DNA of 64,000 nucleotides, taken from positions 62,001 to 126,000 of the forward strand of contig AJXE01000007.1 in assembly GCA_000263395.1 (NCBI GenBank), read 5' to 3'. A program made the position numbers and the translations under genes. Below the pieces are notes generated by a model. It was not told the origin of the DNA. It did not search any database and saw only the letters and a program-made list of their open reading frames with translations. Shown here piece by piece: positions 55,527 to 64,000 of this stretch. Source of the stretch: Stutzerimonas stutzeri TS44. Its GTDB lineage: Bacteria > Pseudomonadota > Gammaproteobacteria > Pseudomonadales > Pseudomonadaceae. Within the stretch, counting starts at the first letter, position 1. Each line of letters opens with the position of its first letter.

Positions 55527-56117
55527 CTAGCGCACCTCGCGCAGCAGGTAGGCCTGTTTGTGTCCGCGCCGTTCGTAGTCATGCATCGCCTGTTCAGCTA
55601 CGCGGTAATCGCTGAAACGGTGCATTTCCACTTCGTTGCCGTTGTCATCGATCCGGTAGAGCGCCCAACAGGGGGCTGGTTCCGGCCCGGCGAGCGTATG
55701 TCCGGTGGCTGCGTGCGAGGTGCCGGTGTGTTCGGCGTCCGGCAATACGTCGCGCGCGTGGCGTCGGTAATGCCAGACCCACAGGTAGATCAGCAGATTG
55801 ATGATCAGCACCACGCCGGCCAGCACGTATTGCACCGGCAGCGTCAGCCAGTCGGGATAAAGCAGCGGCAGCACGTAGTGTTCGATGAATCCTTCGCTGT
55901 AGCCCGTCTCGCCGGCCAGCTGGCGTAGCGTCTGTTCCCAGTGGGTGAGCGGGCAACCGCGGTCGGCCAGCTCGACGTAGATCGCCCAACCCATCGCCAG
56001 CAGGTGAATCGGCAACCACCCGCGCCAGCGTGCCACCAGCAGCCCGCCGAACAGGGCGAACAGCACGAACCCCAGGTGCAGCACCAGCAGTGCGTCGGCG
56101 CCGAGACTATAGGGCAT
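55527..56117 (-). CDS. DUF2784 family membrane protein
   Basis: A 196-residue protein. Three to four helices in residues 6-125 (LLVLHLGFVLFALFGGLLVARWRGW; CPLTHWEQTLR is a DUF2784 hallmark) are followed by a soluble C-terminal 70 residues that contain a compact domain (WALYRIDDNGNEVEMHRFSDYRVAEQAMHDY). Function unknown. The ATG at 56117 is the natural start; the longer frame to 56309 is not conserved. Five bases after the DUF2238 gene, same strand. Confidence 0.85.
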   Translation of the reverse strand: MPYSLGADALLVLHLGFVLFALFGGLLVARWRGWLPIHLLAMGWAIYVELADRGCPLTHWEQTLRQLAGETGYSEGFIEHYVLPLLYPDWLTLPVQYVLAGVVLIINLLIYLWVWHYRRHARDVLPDAEHTGTSHAATGHTLAGPEPAPCWALYRIDDNGNEVEMHRFSDYRVAEQAMHDYERRGHKQAYLLREVR

Positions 56118-56122
56118 GGCGA

Positions 56123-56752
56123 TCAACCCCCGGGTTTGATATGCGTCTCGAGCGTGGTGATCTGCCGATCCTGCAAGCGATCGAGGCCAAGCAGCACCGC
56201 GCTGGCGCCAAGCAGGGCGAGCAGCATGTCCGATTGCGTGTCCCAGGGATCGCCCTGGGTGCCGAGGAAATCGATGGCGCCACCACCGGCGAGCAGCGCG
56301 ACCCACCATTCGATCAGCTCGTAGAACGCACTGATCGCCAGCGCCACGCAGATCGCCAGGAAGTTGAGCATCGCCCCGCGCGGCAAATAGCGCCGCCGCA
56401 GCAGGATCTCCCGCGCCACCAGCATCGGCACCAGCCCCTGCATGAAATGGCCGAGTTTGTCGTAGGGGTTGCGCTGCAGGTCGAACAGCTCCTGGACCCA
56501 GAAGCCCAGCGGAACCCGAGCGTAGGTGTAGGCGCCGCCGAGGATCAGCACCAGCGCATGGAAGGCGATCAGGACGTAGAGCAGGCGAGTGAGCGGGAAG
56601 CGGCGATGGGTCGCCAGCAGCACGGGGGCGGCGAGCAGTACCGGGCTGACTTCCAGCAGCCAGGTCGCCCGGTCATGGGGCTGGATGCCGGACAGGATCA
56701 GCGCCAGCAGCACGATCAGGCCGAGGGTGGCGTAAAGGGTGTTGTTCTGCAT
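56123..56752 (-). CDS. DUF2238 (YjdF-like) membrane protein
   Basis: A 209-residue inner-membrane protein with about five or six helices. The conserved block RNPYDKLGHFMQGLVPMLVARE and FYELIEWWVALLAG are typical of the DUF2238/YjdF family, in which the acidic and histidine residues in membrane-near positions are invariant. Function unknown. In tandem with the DUF2784 gene and 72 bp downstream of endA. Confidence 0.88.
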   Translation of the reverse strand: MQNNTLYATLGLIVLLALILSGIQPHDRATWLLEVSPVLLAAPVLLATHRRFPLTRLLYVLIAFHALVLILGGAYTYARVPLGFWVQELFDLQRNPYDKLGHFMQGLVPMLVAREILLRRRYLPRGAMLNFLAICVALAISAFYELIEWWVALLAGGGAIDFLGTQGDPWDTQSDMLLALLGASAVLLGLDRLQDRQITTLETHIKPGG

Positions 56753-56824
56753 GCCGTCCTGCCGGTGGTGTCGATACCCACAGCATGCCGCTGCCGATGA
56801 ATGGCGACAAGGTATCCGGCCGGC

Positions 56825-57532
56825 TCAGCGGCCGGCGAAGTCGCCGCTGCAACGCTGCAGGTTGACGGTCCCGACATGGTGGTTGGCATTGCCCTGCACG
56901 CAGGCCACGCGCCGGTTGCGCCAGCGCTCCCACTCGCTGACCGGGTAGCGGCGGTTCCACAGCTCGTAGAGCCGCCTGTCCTGGCGGGACAGGCGCAGCT
57001 GGTAGCGCTCGCTCATGTACAGGTAGGTGCGGGCGATGGCGCCGCGGCTGTGCTCGGGCGGCATCGCCGTGCGCTGCTTGAAGTCCACCACCATCGGGCA
57101 GGCGCCGTACTGGCCGGGCCGCTTGGGGAGCATGCCGAAGCCGAAATTGCTGCGATCGCCGTTGACCTCGCCGACCACCGGCACCAGGTTGTGCAGGTCG
57201 GCCTCGGCGCGGCTGAATAGCGGGTCGTTGGCGGTGCAATGTTTGCGTCCGCCCTGTTGCCAGCAGCGCCTTTGATGGCCGATCACCCAGGCCGGAACGA
57301 TGTGTTCCCATTCCACGCGAGCCGCGCGCCGTGGCTGTTTGCGCGGCACATAGCCGCAACTGGCCAGGTCGATACGATTGCCCTGGAAGCGGCAGCCGCA
57401 GTAGAAGTCCACCGGGCGCTCGGCGTGGATGCGCCAGGCGATTTTCTTCGCCTCGCGAAAGGTGCGCGGTGCCTCGGCATGGGCGGCGACGGCACAGAAG
57501 ACAAGGAGCAGCAGAAGACTGAAACGGCGCAT
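56825..57532 (-). CDS. Periplasmic/secreted endonuclease I (EndA/NucM)
   Basis: A 235-residue exported DNase. Signal peptide residues 1-19 (MRRFSLLLLLVFCAVAAHA). The beta-beta-alpha metal motif is RVEWEHIVPAWVIGHQ with the catalytic histidine, then DLHNLVPVVGEVNGDRSN. Several cysteines fit the disulfide-stabilised fold. The ATG at 57532 begins the leader; an ATG at 57550 adds six residues and is unlikely. Confidence 0.94.
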   Translation of the reverse strand: MRRFSLLLLLVFCAVAAHAEAPRTFREAKKIAWRIHAERPVDFYCGCRFQGNRIDLASCGYVPRKQPRRAARVEWEHIVPAWVIGHQRRCWQQGGRKHCTANDPLFSRAEADLHNLVPVVGEVNGDRSNFGFGMLPKRPGQYGACPMVVDFKQRTAMPPEHSRGAIARTYLYMSERYQLRLSRQDRRLYELWNRRYPVSEWERWRNRRVACVQGNANHHVGTVNLQRCSGDFAGR

Positions 57533-57690
57533 GGCATTCTCGACAAGCAAACGAGTAACGCATCCATGCGGCGCGGCATATTAGCCCTCCGATCAAACTA
57601 AAAGATCATTAAAAACAAAAGGTTGTGAGTTTTTTAGATGAACGGCAGCGGCCCTGCTTTCGTGCGGAAAGCGGGGCGGGCGTTGTTCGC

Positions 57691-57780
57691 TCAGGCGGCG
57701 CCGAGCGCGGTCATGTCGATCACGAAGCGGTACTTCACGTCGCGCTTGAGCTGGCTGACGAAGGCGTCGGGGGACGAGGT
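57691..57780 (-). pseudogene. 3' remnant of a zinc-dependent alcohol dehydrogenase
   Basis: Read on the minus strand, the sequence before a TGA stop at 57691 encodes DAFVSQLKRDVKYRFVIDM TALGAA (split here only for layout). It ends like YahK/AdhA-type zinc alcohol dehydrogenases, which finish with a basic helix and VKYRFVIDxxxL. No start codon or upstream dehydrogenase sequence remains: the leuA terminator lies just 20-30 bp upstream. I interpret it as the 3' end of a gene lost by a deletion whose other end falls next to leuA. Confidence 0.6.
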
Positions 57781-57796
57781 TGTGCGGCGCGGAGAT

Positions 57797-57823
57797 AAAA
57801 AAAGGGATGCCTTGGCATCCCTT
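57797..57823 (-). terminator. Rho-independent terminator of leuA
   Basis: On the minus strand the 10-base stem AAGGGATGCC/GGCATCCCTT with a 2-base loop is followed by a run of seven T residues, 20 bp after the leuA stop. Confidence 0.93.
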
Positions 57824-57842
57824 GTGATCGTGCAGTTTGACT

Positions 57843-59513
57843 TCAGGCCGCCTTGGTCTCGGCTTCGCGCAATGCACGGTTGAGGGCGCTGAACAGCGCG
57901 CGGATGCTCGCCGTGGTGATGTTCTCGTCGACACCGATGCCGTGCAGCGGGCGCTCGCCATCCAGACGCACCTCGATGTAGGCCGCGGCCCTGGCGTTGC
58001 TGCCGGCGCCGATGGCGTGCTCGTGGTAGTCCATGATCTCCAGCTTGACCGGCAACGCCGCCGCCAGCGCTTCCAGCGGACCCTTGCCGATGCCGCGCCA
58101 GTGCACGGTCTCGCCATCGGCTGCCACTTCCACGTCCACGGCGCTGGTGCCGTTCTCTTCCTGCAGGCGATGGCTCTTGAGCGCGTACGGTGCGGTCGCC
58201 TGCAAATACTCGGCTTCCAGCAGCGCGTAGATCTGCCTGGCGCTCATTTCCAGGCCCAGGCGATCGGTCTCCTTCTGCACCACCTGACTGAACTCGATCT
58301 GCATGCGCCGCGGCAGGCTGATGCCGTATTCCTGCTCGAGCAGGAAGGTGATGCCGCCCTTGCCGGACTGGCTGTTGACGCGGATCACCGCCTCGTAGCT
58401 GCGACCGATATCGGCCGGGTCGATGGGCAGGTACGGCACTTCCCAGATGCCGTTCGGGTCCTGCTGCGAGAAGCCCTTGCGGATCGCGTCCTGGTGCGAG
58501 CCGGAGAAGGCAGTGTGCACCAGATCGCCGACGTAGGGGTGGCGCGGGTGGACCGGCAGCTGGTTGCATTCCTCGACCACCTTGCGCACGGCATCGATGT
58601 CGGAGAAATCCAGCTCGGGATCGACGCCCTGGGTGTAGAGGTTCAGCGCCACGGTGACCAGGTCGACGTTGCCGGTGCGCTCGCCGTTGCCGAACAGGCA
58701 GCCCTCGACGCGGTCGGCGCCGGCCATCAGGCCCAGCTCGGTGGCGGCCACGCCGGTGCCGCGGTCGTTGTGGGTGTGCAGGCTGACCAGCACGCTGTCG
58801 CGGCGGTCGATGTGGCGGCAGAAGTGCTCGATCTGGTCGGCGTAGATGTTCGGCGTGGCCGCCTCGACCGTGGCCGGCAGGTTGAGGATCAGCTTGTTCG
58901 CCGGGGTCGGCTGGAACACCTCGACCACGGCGTTGCACACCTCGACGGCGAACTCCGGCTCGGTGGAGCTGAAGATCTCCGGCGAATACTCGAAGCGCCA
59001 GGCGGTCTCGGGGTTCTGTTCGGCGAGGCGCTTGATGATCCGGCCGGCATTCACGGCGATCTGGATCACCCCGGCCTTGTCCTGATTGAAGACGATGCGG
59101 CGGAAACTCGGCGCGGTGGCGTTGTAGTAATGAACGATCGCCTGCTTGGCACCCTTGAGCGACTCGAAGGTGCGGGTGATCAGGTCCTCACGGGCCTGGG
59201 TCAGCACCTGGATGGTGACGTCGTCGGGGATATGCCCGCCCTCGATCAGTTCGCGCACGAAGTCGAAATCGGTTTGCGAAGCGGAGGGGAAGCCCACCTC
59301 GATTTCCTTGAGGCCTACCGCGACCAGCGTCTTGAAGAAACGCATCTTCTTCGCCGCATCCATCGGCTCGATCAGCGACTGGTTGCCATCGCGCAGGTCT
59401 GAACTCAGCCAGATCGGTGCCTGGGTGATCGACTTCGACGGCCAGGTGCGGTCCGGCATGGCGAGGGTCGGAAAGGCGCGATATTTCGTCGATGGGTTCT
59501 TGAGCATGGTCAT
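57843..59513 (-). CDS. leuA: 2-isopropylmalate synthase LeuA
   Basis: A 556-residue enzyme that condenses acetyl-CoA with 2-oxoisovalerate in the first step of leucine synthesis. The catalytic [11 protein letters not shown] and metal-binding [11 protein letters not shown] are present in the TIM barrel. The C-terminal regulatory domain (about residues 430-556) is the leucine-binding LeuA dimer domain. Begins [15 protein letters not shown] like the long pseudomonad type. AGGGA lies seven bases before the ATG at 59513. Confidence 0.97.
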   Translation of the reverse strand: MTMLKNPSTKYRAFPTLAMPDRTWPSKSITQAPIWLSSDLRDGNQSLIEPMDAAKKMRFFKTLVAVGLKEIEVGFPSASQTDFDFVRELIEGGHIPDDVTIQVLTQAREDLITRTFESLKGAKQAIVHYYNATAPSFRRIVFNQDKAGVIQIAVNAGRIIKRLAEQNPETAWRFEYSPEIFSSTEPEFAVEVCNAVVEVFQPTPANKLILNLPATVEAATPNIYADQIEHFCRHIDRRDSVLVSLHTHNDRGTGVAATELGLMAGADRVEGCLFGNGERTGNVDLVTVALNLYTQGVDPELDFSDIDAVRKVVEECNQLPVHPRHPYVGDLVHTAFSGSHQDAIRKGFSQQDPNGIWEVPYLPIDPADIGRSYEAVIRVNSQSGKGGITFLLEQEYGISLPRRMQIEFSQVVQKETDRLGLEMSARQIYALLEAEYLQATAPYALKSHRLQEENGTSAVDVEVAADGETVHWRGIGKGPLEALAAALPVKLEIMDYHEHAIGAGSNARAAAYIEVRLDGERPLHGIGVDENITTASIRALFSALNRALREAETKAA

Positions 59514-59809
59514 GGCGTTTCCCTGTTGTTGGCGCGGGCGGGGAGTCGGTTCACCTGCCGCCGCAGTCGTTCATGGGACGAACGTTATGATTTTGTTCGA
59601 GTGAATTGCAATAACACTTTGTAAAATGGCAGAAACAACCAATATTTCACATGAATAGCTATTGGATTCCATTTTCTATGAAAATATCTCGATCTGCTTG
59701 CTATGTGATTCTGCGGCGCCATGCCGCACCACTACGGTGCGATGACATGCGATCATCCCGCCGCACCCGCTCTGGGTGATGTAAGAGCTGTTCGACCAAG
59801 GATTCGCCG
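59514..59809. other. AT-rich intergenic region between leuA and the copper module
   Basis: This 296-bp divergent gap is visibly AT-rich for this genome between 59580 and 59710 (runs such as TTTTGTTCGAG, AAATATTGG, TTTTCATAG). It must hold promoters for leuA and for the DUF2946 gene. A small hairpin GCACC-ACTAC-GGTGC lies at 59726-59740. I found no leader peptide rich in leucine codons upstream of leuA. Confidence 0.6.
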
Positions 59810-60217
59810 GTGACGCGCAAAGGGTTTTCGACATTGAGTATCTGGCTTGGCCTGTTCGCCATGCTGATGATTCATGTCGGCCCGTTGTACTCCGCGCTCC
59901 AGTTGTCGCCGCCGGTACCGGCGGTCATGGGCGAGCATCAGCATGCGGCGCATCAGCACGCCGAGGAGGGGGCGCCGGCCAAAACGGTCGCGCACCACCG
60001 CGCGCCGGCTGACGACGGCCCGGCCTGGCTGACGGCCTTGGAGCTGTGCGGCTACTGCGAGTTGCTCACGCTCAATCCGCCGCTGACCCTGTCCGTCGAC
60101 CTGGCGCTGCCACTGCATCGCCCTGCCTATTTCCACGCCCTGCCGCAGACGCCGCTGCTGTCTGCCGTGCGCCGCAGCAGCGGCCATCCGCGCGCCCCGC
60201 CATATCTGCAGAGTTGA
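59810..60217 (+). CDS. DUF2946 family His-rich membrane protein
   Basis: A 135-residue protein with one N-terminal signal/anchor helix (residues 9-28, LSIWLGLFAMLMIHVGPLYSA). The next segment is histidine-rich (GEHQHAAHQHAEEGA) and is followed by LCGYCELL, a possible metal-binding CxxC. DUF2946 genes are often next to copper receptors. The GTG start at 59810 has AAGGA seven bases upstream. It lies 54 bp before oprC. Confidence 0.85.
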   Translation: MTRKGFSTLSIWLGLFAMLMIHVGPLYSALQLSPPVPAVMGEHQHAAHQHAEEGAPAKTVAHHRAPADDGPAWLTALELCGYCELLTLNPPLTLSVDLALPLHRPAYFHALPQTPLLSAVRRSSGHPRAPPYLQS

Positions 60218-60271
60218 ATTTTCAAGGCCGCTAACGCGCGGCTATTCAAAAATGCAGATGTGGAAAGAACT

Positions 60272-62482
60272 ATGTCCAGTAACACTATTGGCTGTGCGGC
60301 GCGCTCGCGCCTGTCCGTTGATTTTTCGCTTCGTCCTTCGCGCCGCCGCTGGCAACTGGCGCACGCCGCATTACTGAGCCTGCTCAGCGGTGCCGCGCTG
60401 GCCGCCGAGCCGATGGATCATTCGCACCACGCAGAGGCGGCCGACTCGGTCGAGCTGGCGCCGATGGTCATCACCGGCGTGGCTCAGCAGTCACCGCTGA
60501 CCGTGGTCACCGATCCGAAAATTCCGCGCCAGCCGGTTCCGGCCAGCGATGCCGGCGATTACCTCAAGACCATTCCCGGCTTCTCCGCGGTGCGCAATGG
60601 CGGGGTGAACGGTGATTCGGTGTTTCGCGGCATGTTCGGCTCGCGGCTGAAACTGCTGAGCAACGGCGGCGAGATGCTGGGTGCCTGCCCGAACCGCATG
60701 GACTCGCCGAGTTCGTACATCAGCCCGGATACCTTCGACAAGCTGACCGTCATCAAGGGCCCGCAGAGCGTGCTCTGGGGCCCTGGGGCTTCGGCGGCAA
60801 CGATCCTGTTCGAGCGTGAGCCGGAGCAGTTCAGCGAACCGGACTATCGCATCAACGCCAGCCTGCTGACCGGCTCCAACGGCCGCTTCGACCGCAATAT
60901 CGATGCCGCAGCGGGCAGCGAGCAGGGCTACGCACGGCTGATGGCCAACAGCTCCCAGGCCGACGATTACGAGGATGGCAACGGCGACACCGTGCCGTCA
61001 CGCTACGACAAGTGGAACACCGATGTCGCGCTGGGCTGGACGCCGGATGCCGACACGCTCGTTGAGCTGACCGCCGGCCGCGGTGATGGTTATGCGCGCT
61101 ATGCCGGACGCGGCATGGATGGCAGCCAGTTCCAGCGCGAAAGCCTGGGGTTGCGCTTCAAGAAAACCAACATCGGCGAGACGTTCTACGGGCTGGAGGC
61201 GCAGGTTTACTACAACTACGCCGACCACATCATGGACAACTACAGCCTGCGCGACTTCGTGCCGACTTCGATGATGAAGGTTCCGACCCTGTCGCGGGTG
61301 GATCGTCGCACCCTGGGTGGACGCCTGGTCGGTACCTGGCAGTGGACCGATGTCGAGCTCAAGGCCGGCGTCGATGCGCAGCGCAGCGAGCACCGCAAGG
61401 TGATGAATTCGGAGCTGCATGTGAATCAGATGGTCGCTGCGGCCGGCAGCAACGCCTTGCCGTGGGTGCCGGACGCCATGCTGCACAGCTACGGCGTATT
61501 CGGCGAGCTGACCTGGCAGCTCAGCGAACGCGAGAAGCTGATCAGCGGCCTGCGCCTGGATCTGCACGAGGCGACGGATGAGCGCGAGTTCTTCAACAGC
61601 CATCACCCGACCAAGAAAAACATGATGGGCATGCCGGTCAGCGAGGACTGGGCTAACCCCACCGCCGGCGAAACCCGTCGCGACACGCTGTACAGCGGTT
61701 TCGTGCGTTACGAGGAAGAGCTGACCAGCCTGCCGGCCACCTGGTATGCTGGGCTTGGCCATGCGCAACGCTTCCCCGACTACTGGGAACTGTTCGTCTC
61801 CAATCCGGGGCCGGTCGGCACTGTGCAGCCGTTCGACTCGGTGCGCCCGGAAAAGACCACGCAGCTGGACATCGGTCTGCAGTACGCCAAGGGGCCGCTG
61901 GAGGCCTGGGTATCCGCCTACGCCGGTGTGGTCGAGGACTACATCCTGTTCAGCTATGTGCCTGGGGTGATGCCGGGAATGCTGCGCGCCGAGGTCAGCA
62001 ACATCGACGCCACCATCGCCGGTGCCGAGGCGGGTGCAAGCTACCGGTTCACCAGCAACTGGAAGGGCGATGCCAGCCTGGCCTACGCCTGGGGCAAGAA
62101 CCGCAGCGACGACCGCGCCATGCCGCAGATTCCGCCGCTGGAAGGCCGCCTGGGCCTGACCTATGAACGCGACAACTGGAGCACCAGCGGGCTCTGGCGT
62201 GTAGTGGCTTCGCAAGGACGGGTCGCCGAAAACCAGGGTACGGTGGTCGGCAAGGACTTCGACGAGAGCTCGGGCTTCGGTGTGCTGGCAGTCAACGGTG
62301 CCTACCGGCTGAACAAGAACTTCAAGTTCAGCACCGGCATCGACAACCTGCTGGACAAGAACTACAGCGAACACCTCAACCTGGCCGGTAGCGCGGGCTT
62401 CGCCGATTACGGGCTCGACCCGACTACACGGGTCAACGAACCCGGTCGCACCTACTGGGCGCGCGTCGACATGAGCTTCTGA
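60272..62482 (+). CDS. oprC: TonB-dependent copper receptor (OprC/NosA family)
   Basis: A 736-residue outer-membrane TonB-dependent receptor. A signal peptide ending in ALAA is followed by a histidine-rich stretch (DHSHHAE), a TonB-box region (ELAPMVITG), a plug domain (about 80-185) and a 22-strand barrel ending in ...RVDMSF. The copper site described for Pseudomonas OprC, CxxxM with HxM, is intact: C139-M143 (GACPNRMDSP) and H319-M321 (DHIMDNYS). In P. stutzeri NosA supplies copper for nitrous-oxide reductase. The ATG at 60272 has GGAAAG upstream; a GTG at 60260 is less likely. Confidence 0.93.
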   Translation: MSSNTIGCAARSRLSVDFSLRPSRRRWQLAHAALLSLLSGAALAAEPMDHSHHAEAADSVELAPMVITGVAQQSPLTVVTDPKIPRQPVPASDAGDYLKTIPGFSAVRNGGVNGDSVFRGMFGSRLKLLSNGGEMLGACPNRMDSPSSYISPDTFDKLTVIKGPQSVLWGPGASAATILFEREPEQFSEPDYRINASLLTGSNGRFDRNIDAAAGSEQGYARLMANSSQADDYEDGNGDTVPSRYDKWNTDVALGWTPDADTLVELTAGRGDGYARYAGRGMDGSQFQRESLGLRFKKTNIGETFYGLEAQVYYNYADHIMDNYSLRDFVPTSMMKVPTLSRVDRRTLGGRLVGTWQWTDVELKAGVDAQRSEHRKVMNSELHVNQMVAAAGSNALPWVPDAMLHSYGVFGELTWQLSEREKLISGLRLDLHEATDEREFFNSHHPTKKNMMGMPVSEDWANPTAGETRRDTLYSGFVRYEEELTSLPATWYAGLGHAQRFPDYWELFVSNPGPVGTVQPFDSVRPEKTTQLDIGLQYAKGPLEAWVSAYAGVVEDYILFSYVPGVMPGMLRAEVSNIDATIAGAEAGASYRFTSNWKGDASLAYAWGKNRSDDRAMPQIPPLEGRLGLTYERDNWSTSGLWRVVASQGRVAENQGTVVGKDFDESSGFGVLAVNGAYRLNKNFKFSTGIDNLLDKNYSEHLNLAGSAGFADYGLDPTTRVNEPGRTYWARVDMSF

Positions 62483-62519
62483 TTCACGGCTGCAAGGGGC
62501 GGGGATTACCCGCTCCGGA

Positions 62520-62640
62520 CGTAGGTTGGCGCTGAGGCGCGGGGCGTTTCGGGGCAGCTCGCGGCGCTGGCGTCAGGGACGACGCAATGGGCAGTGCTCA
62601 AGGCTGCGCTGAGTGTTTCGTGCCTCAGCGCCAACCTACG
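62520..62640. repeat. REPIN-like element with 19-bp inverted repeats
   Basis: Perfect 19-base arms (62520-62538, beginning CGTAGGTTGGCGCTGAG, and the reverse complement at 62622-62640) flank 83 bases, between two convergent genes. The arms resemble the CGTAGGTTGG...CCAACCTACG repetitive elements common in gammaproteobacteria. No transposase is near. Confidence 0.75.
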
Positions 62641-62641
62641 A

Positions 62642-63931
62642 TTAACCCACCACTTCGGCCGGATGCTCTTCCGGCTGCCGCAACGCCGGCGCATCGTGCG
62701 ATGCGAGCGACTGGCGCCAGTCACGCATATCGCCCCCGCTCGGATGCTGGAACACCCGCAGGCCGAACTCCGGCAGGATCGCCAGCAGGTGATCGAAGAT
62801 GTCCGACTGGATCGCCTCGTACTGCGCCCAGACCACCGTGTTGGTGAAACAGTAGATTTCCAGCGGCAGGCCGTCCGCGGTCGGACTCAACTGGCGCACC
62901 AGCAGCGTCATGTTCTGGTGCACGCCGGGATGCGCCCGCAGATAGCGTTCGACATACGCGCGAAACGTGCCGATGTTGGTGGCGCGGCGCGTATTGACCG
63001 GCTCCTCGCCGCGCTCGGCGAGTTTGGCGTTCCACGCGTCGATCTCCTTGCGCTTGTTGACCAGATAATCCTCCAGCAGGCTGAAGCGATACAGGCGCTT
63101 GCGCTCCTCGGCATCGAGGAAGTGCACGCTCTGCTGATCGAGAAAGAGGCTGCGCTTGATGCGCCGACCACCGCTTTCCTGCATGCCGCGCCAGTTCTTG
63201 AACGAGTCGGAGATGAAGCGCTTGGTGGGGATGCTGGTGATGGTCTTGTCCCAGTTCTGCACCTTCACGGTATGCAGGGCGATGTCGATGACGTCGCCGT
63301 CGGCATTGAGCTGCGGCATCTCCACCCAGTCACCGACACGAATCAGATCGTTGGAGGTGATCTGCACGCTGGCCACCAGCGACAGCAGCGTGTCCTGGAA
63401 GATCAGCATCAGCACCGCGGCCATCGCACCGAGGCCGGAGAGCAGGATCAGCGGCGAGCGGTCGATCAGCGTGGCGATGATCAGGATGGTGGCGATCGCG
63501 TAGACGACGATCTTCACCACCTGCAGATAGCCCTTGATCGGGTGCAGACGCGCATCCGGCCGGCGTTGGTAGAGCAGATTGACGATATCCAGCACCGCGC
63601 CGAGCGCCAGAGCGACAGTCAGAACGATGAAGCCGCCGCAAACGTTGCGTACCACCGTCACCGCCGCTTCCGGAAGGCCGGGCACGGCATTCACCCCGAT
63701 CGACAGCACCAGCGCCGGGACGATGTTGGACAGCCGCTTGATGACACCGAAGTCCTGCAACTGCGGGTCACCGGCATGGCGCAGCAGGCGGTAGAGGCCG
63801 CGCACCAGAATGCGCTTGACGATCCAGTTGGACAGCCAGGCGGCGAAGATCAGGGCGGCGCAGGCGGCCAGGGTTTGCAGCTCGGGATGCTTGCCGAGCC
63901 AGTCCAGGGCGATGGTCAGTTGTTCCTTCAT
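62642..63931 (-). CDS. Mechanosensitive ion channel, YbdG/MscS family
   Basis: A 429-residue MscS-superfamily channel of the long YbdG type. Five helices are predicted (residues about 18-40, 68-88, 95-118, 135-160, 165-185); the last is the pore helix (LLSGLGAMAAVLMLIFQDTLLSLVASVQI), followed by the beta domain (RVGDWVEMPQLNADGDVIDIALHTVKVQNWDKTITSIPTKRF). The C-terminal domain is long and soluble. Probably a release valve against hypo-osmotic shock. It is convergent with oprC. Confidence 0.92.
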   Translation of the reverse strand: MKEQLTIALDWLGKHPELQTLAACAALIFAAWLSNWIVKRILVRGLYRLLRHAGDPQLQDFGVIKRLSNIVPALVLSIGVNAVPGLPEAAVTVVRNVCGGFIVLTVALALGAVLDIVNLLYQRRPDARLHPIKGYLQVVKIVVYAIATILIIATLIDRSPLILLSGLGAMAAVLMLIFQDTLLSLVASVQITSNDLIRVGDWVEMPQLNADGDVIDIALHTVKVQNWDKTITSIPTKRFISDSFKNWRGMQESGGRRIKRSLFLDQQSVHFLDAEERKRLYRFSLLEDYLVNKRKEIDAWNAKLAERGEEPVNTRRATNIGTFRAYVERYLRAHPGVHQNMTLLVRQLSPTADGLPLEIYCFTNTVVWAQYEAIQSDIFDHLLAILPEFGLRVFQHPSGGDMRDWRQSLASHDAPALRQPEEHPAEVVG

Positions 63932-64000
63932 GGGCGCTCCAGCAGAGAAGGGCGGCGTGCGGGGCCGCCCGAACGGCGGGACCTTAGCAAATTCCCGCCG

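Noticed and set aside
57843..58938. An Arg-rich minus-strand frame that runs into the dehydrogenase stub
   Set aside because: Most of it is an out-of-frame shadow of leuA. Only the last 25 codons, beyond the leuA stop, look like real protein.
59514..59760. A leucine attenuator upstream of leuA
   Set aside because: I looked for a short frame with repeated Leu codons followed by a terminator hairpin on the minus strand and found none.

Overview
This window reads as ordinary chromosomal DNA of a high-GC gammaproteobacterium of the Pseudomonas/Stutzerimonas (P. stutzeri) type. The assignment rests on Pseudomonas-like gene orders (queA-tgt-yajC-secD-secF; suhB/trmJ-cysE-iscR-iscSUA-hscBA-fdx-iscX-ndk-rlmN-pilF-rodZ-ispG-hisS-yfgM-bamB-der; pepA/lptF-lptG; pepA-holC-valS), on strong G/C preference at third codon positions, and on an OprC/NosA copper receptor. 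The species is an inference. I see no prophage, insertion sequence, integron, CRISPR array or recognisable defence island.

Layout. 1-8.4 kb: a VOC protein, an aldo/keto reductase, the divergent metR/metE pair (B12-independent methionine synthase), glpD, ybaK and the lytic transglycosylase mltF. 8.6-16.6 kb: accessory housekeeping genes (GIY-YIG protein, GST-like protein, DUF4344 metallopeptidase-like protein, PPK2 kinase, yejK, two MFS transporters, a 40-residue membrane micropeptide, a 63-residue orphan, rlmF). 16.7-20.3 kb: ion transport (SLC13/TrkA-C permease, a small winged-helix protein, NhaD). 20.6-28.9 kb: valS, a small unknown gene, holC, pepA, divergent lptF-lptG, and an RDD protein. 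29-29.8 kb: a cold-shock protein with a long leader and tRNA-Leu(CAA) with a strong promoter. 29.9-35.9 kb: queuosine synthesis and the YajC-SecD-SecF translocon accessory complex, then a glycine-zipper protein.

35.9-44.1 kb: suhB, trmJ, cysE and the complete ISC iron-sulfur assembly operon behind an IscR-type promoter. 44.3-53.5 kb: ndk, rlmN, pilF, rodZ, ispG, hisS, yfgM, bamB and der. RlmN and IspG are themselves Fe-S enzymes. 53.6-57.5 kb: a transaminase/omega-amidase pair, two small membrane proteins and a periplasmic endonuclease. 57.7-59.5 kb: a degraded alcohol dehydrogenase 3' end and leuA. 59.8-62.5 kb: a copper module (His-rich DUF2946 protein plus TonB-dependent copper receptor). 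62.5-63.9 kb: an inverted-repeat (REPIN-like) element and a YbdG-type MscS channel.

Most of the window is core metabolism. The points most worth a second look are the micropeptide, the structured leader of nhaD, the 12-bp perfect palindrome in front of the winged-helix gene, the copper module with its intact CxxxM/HxM site, the alcohol dehydrogenase remnant, and the REP-like repeats. I did not find a convincing new multi-gene system.
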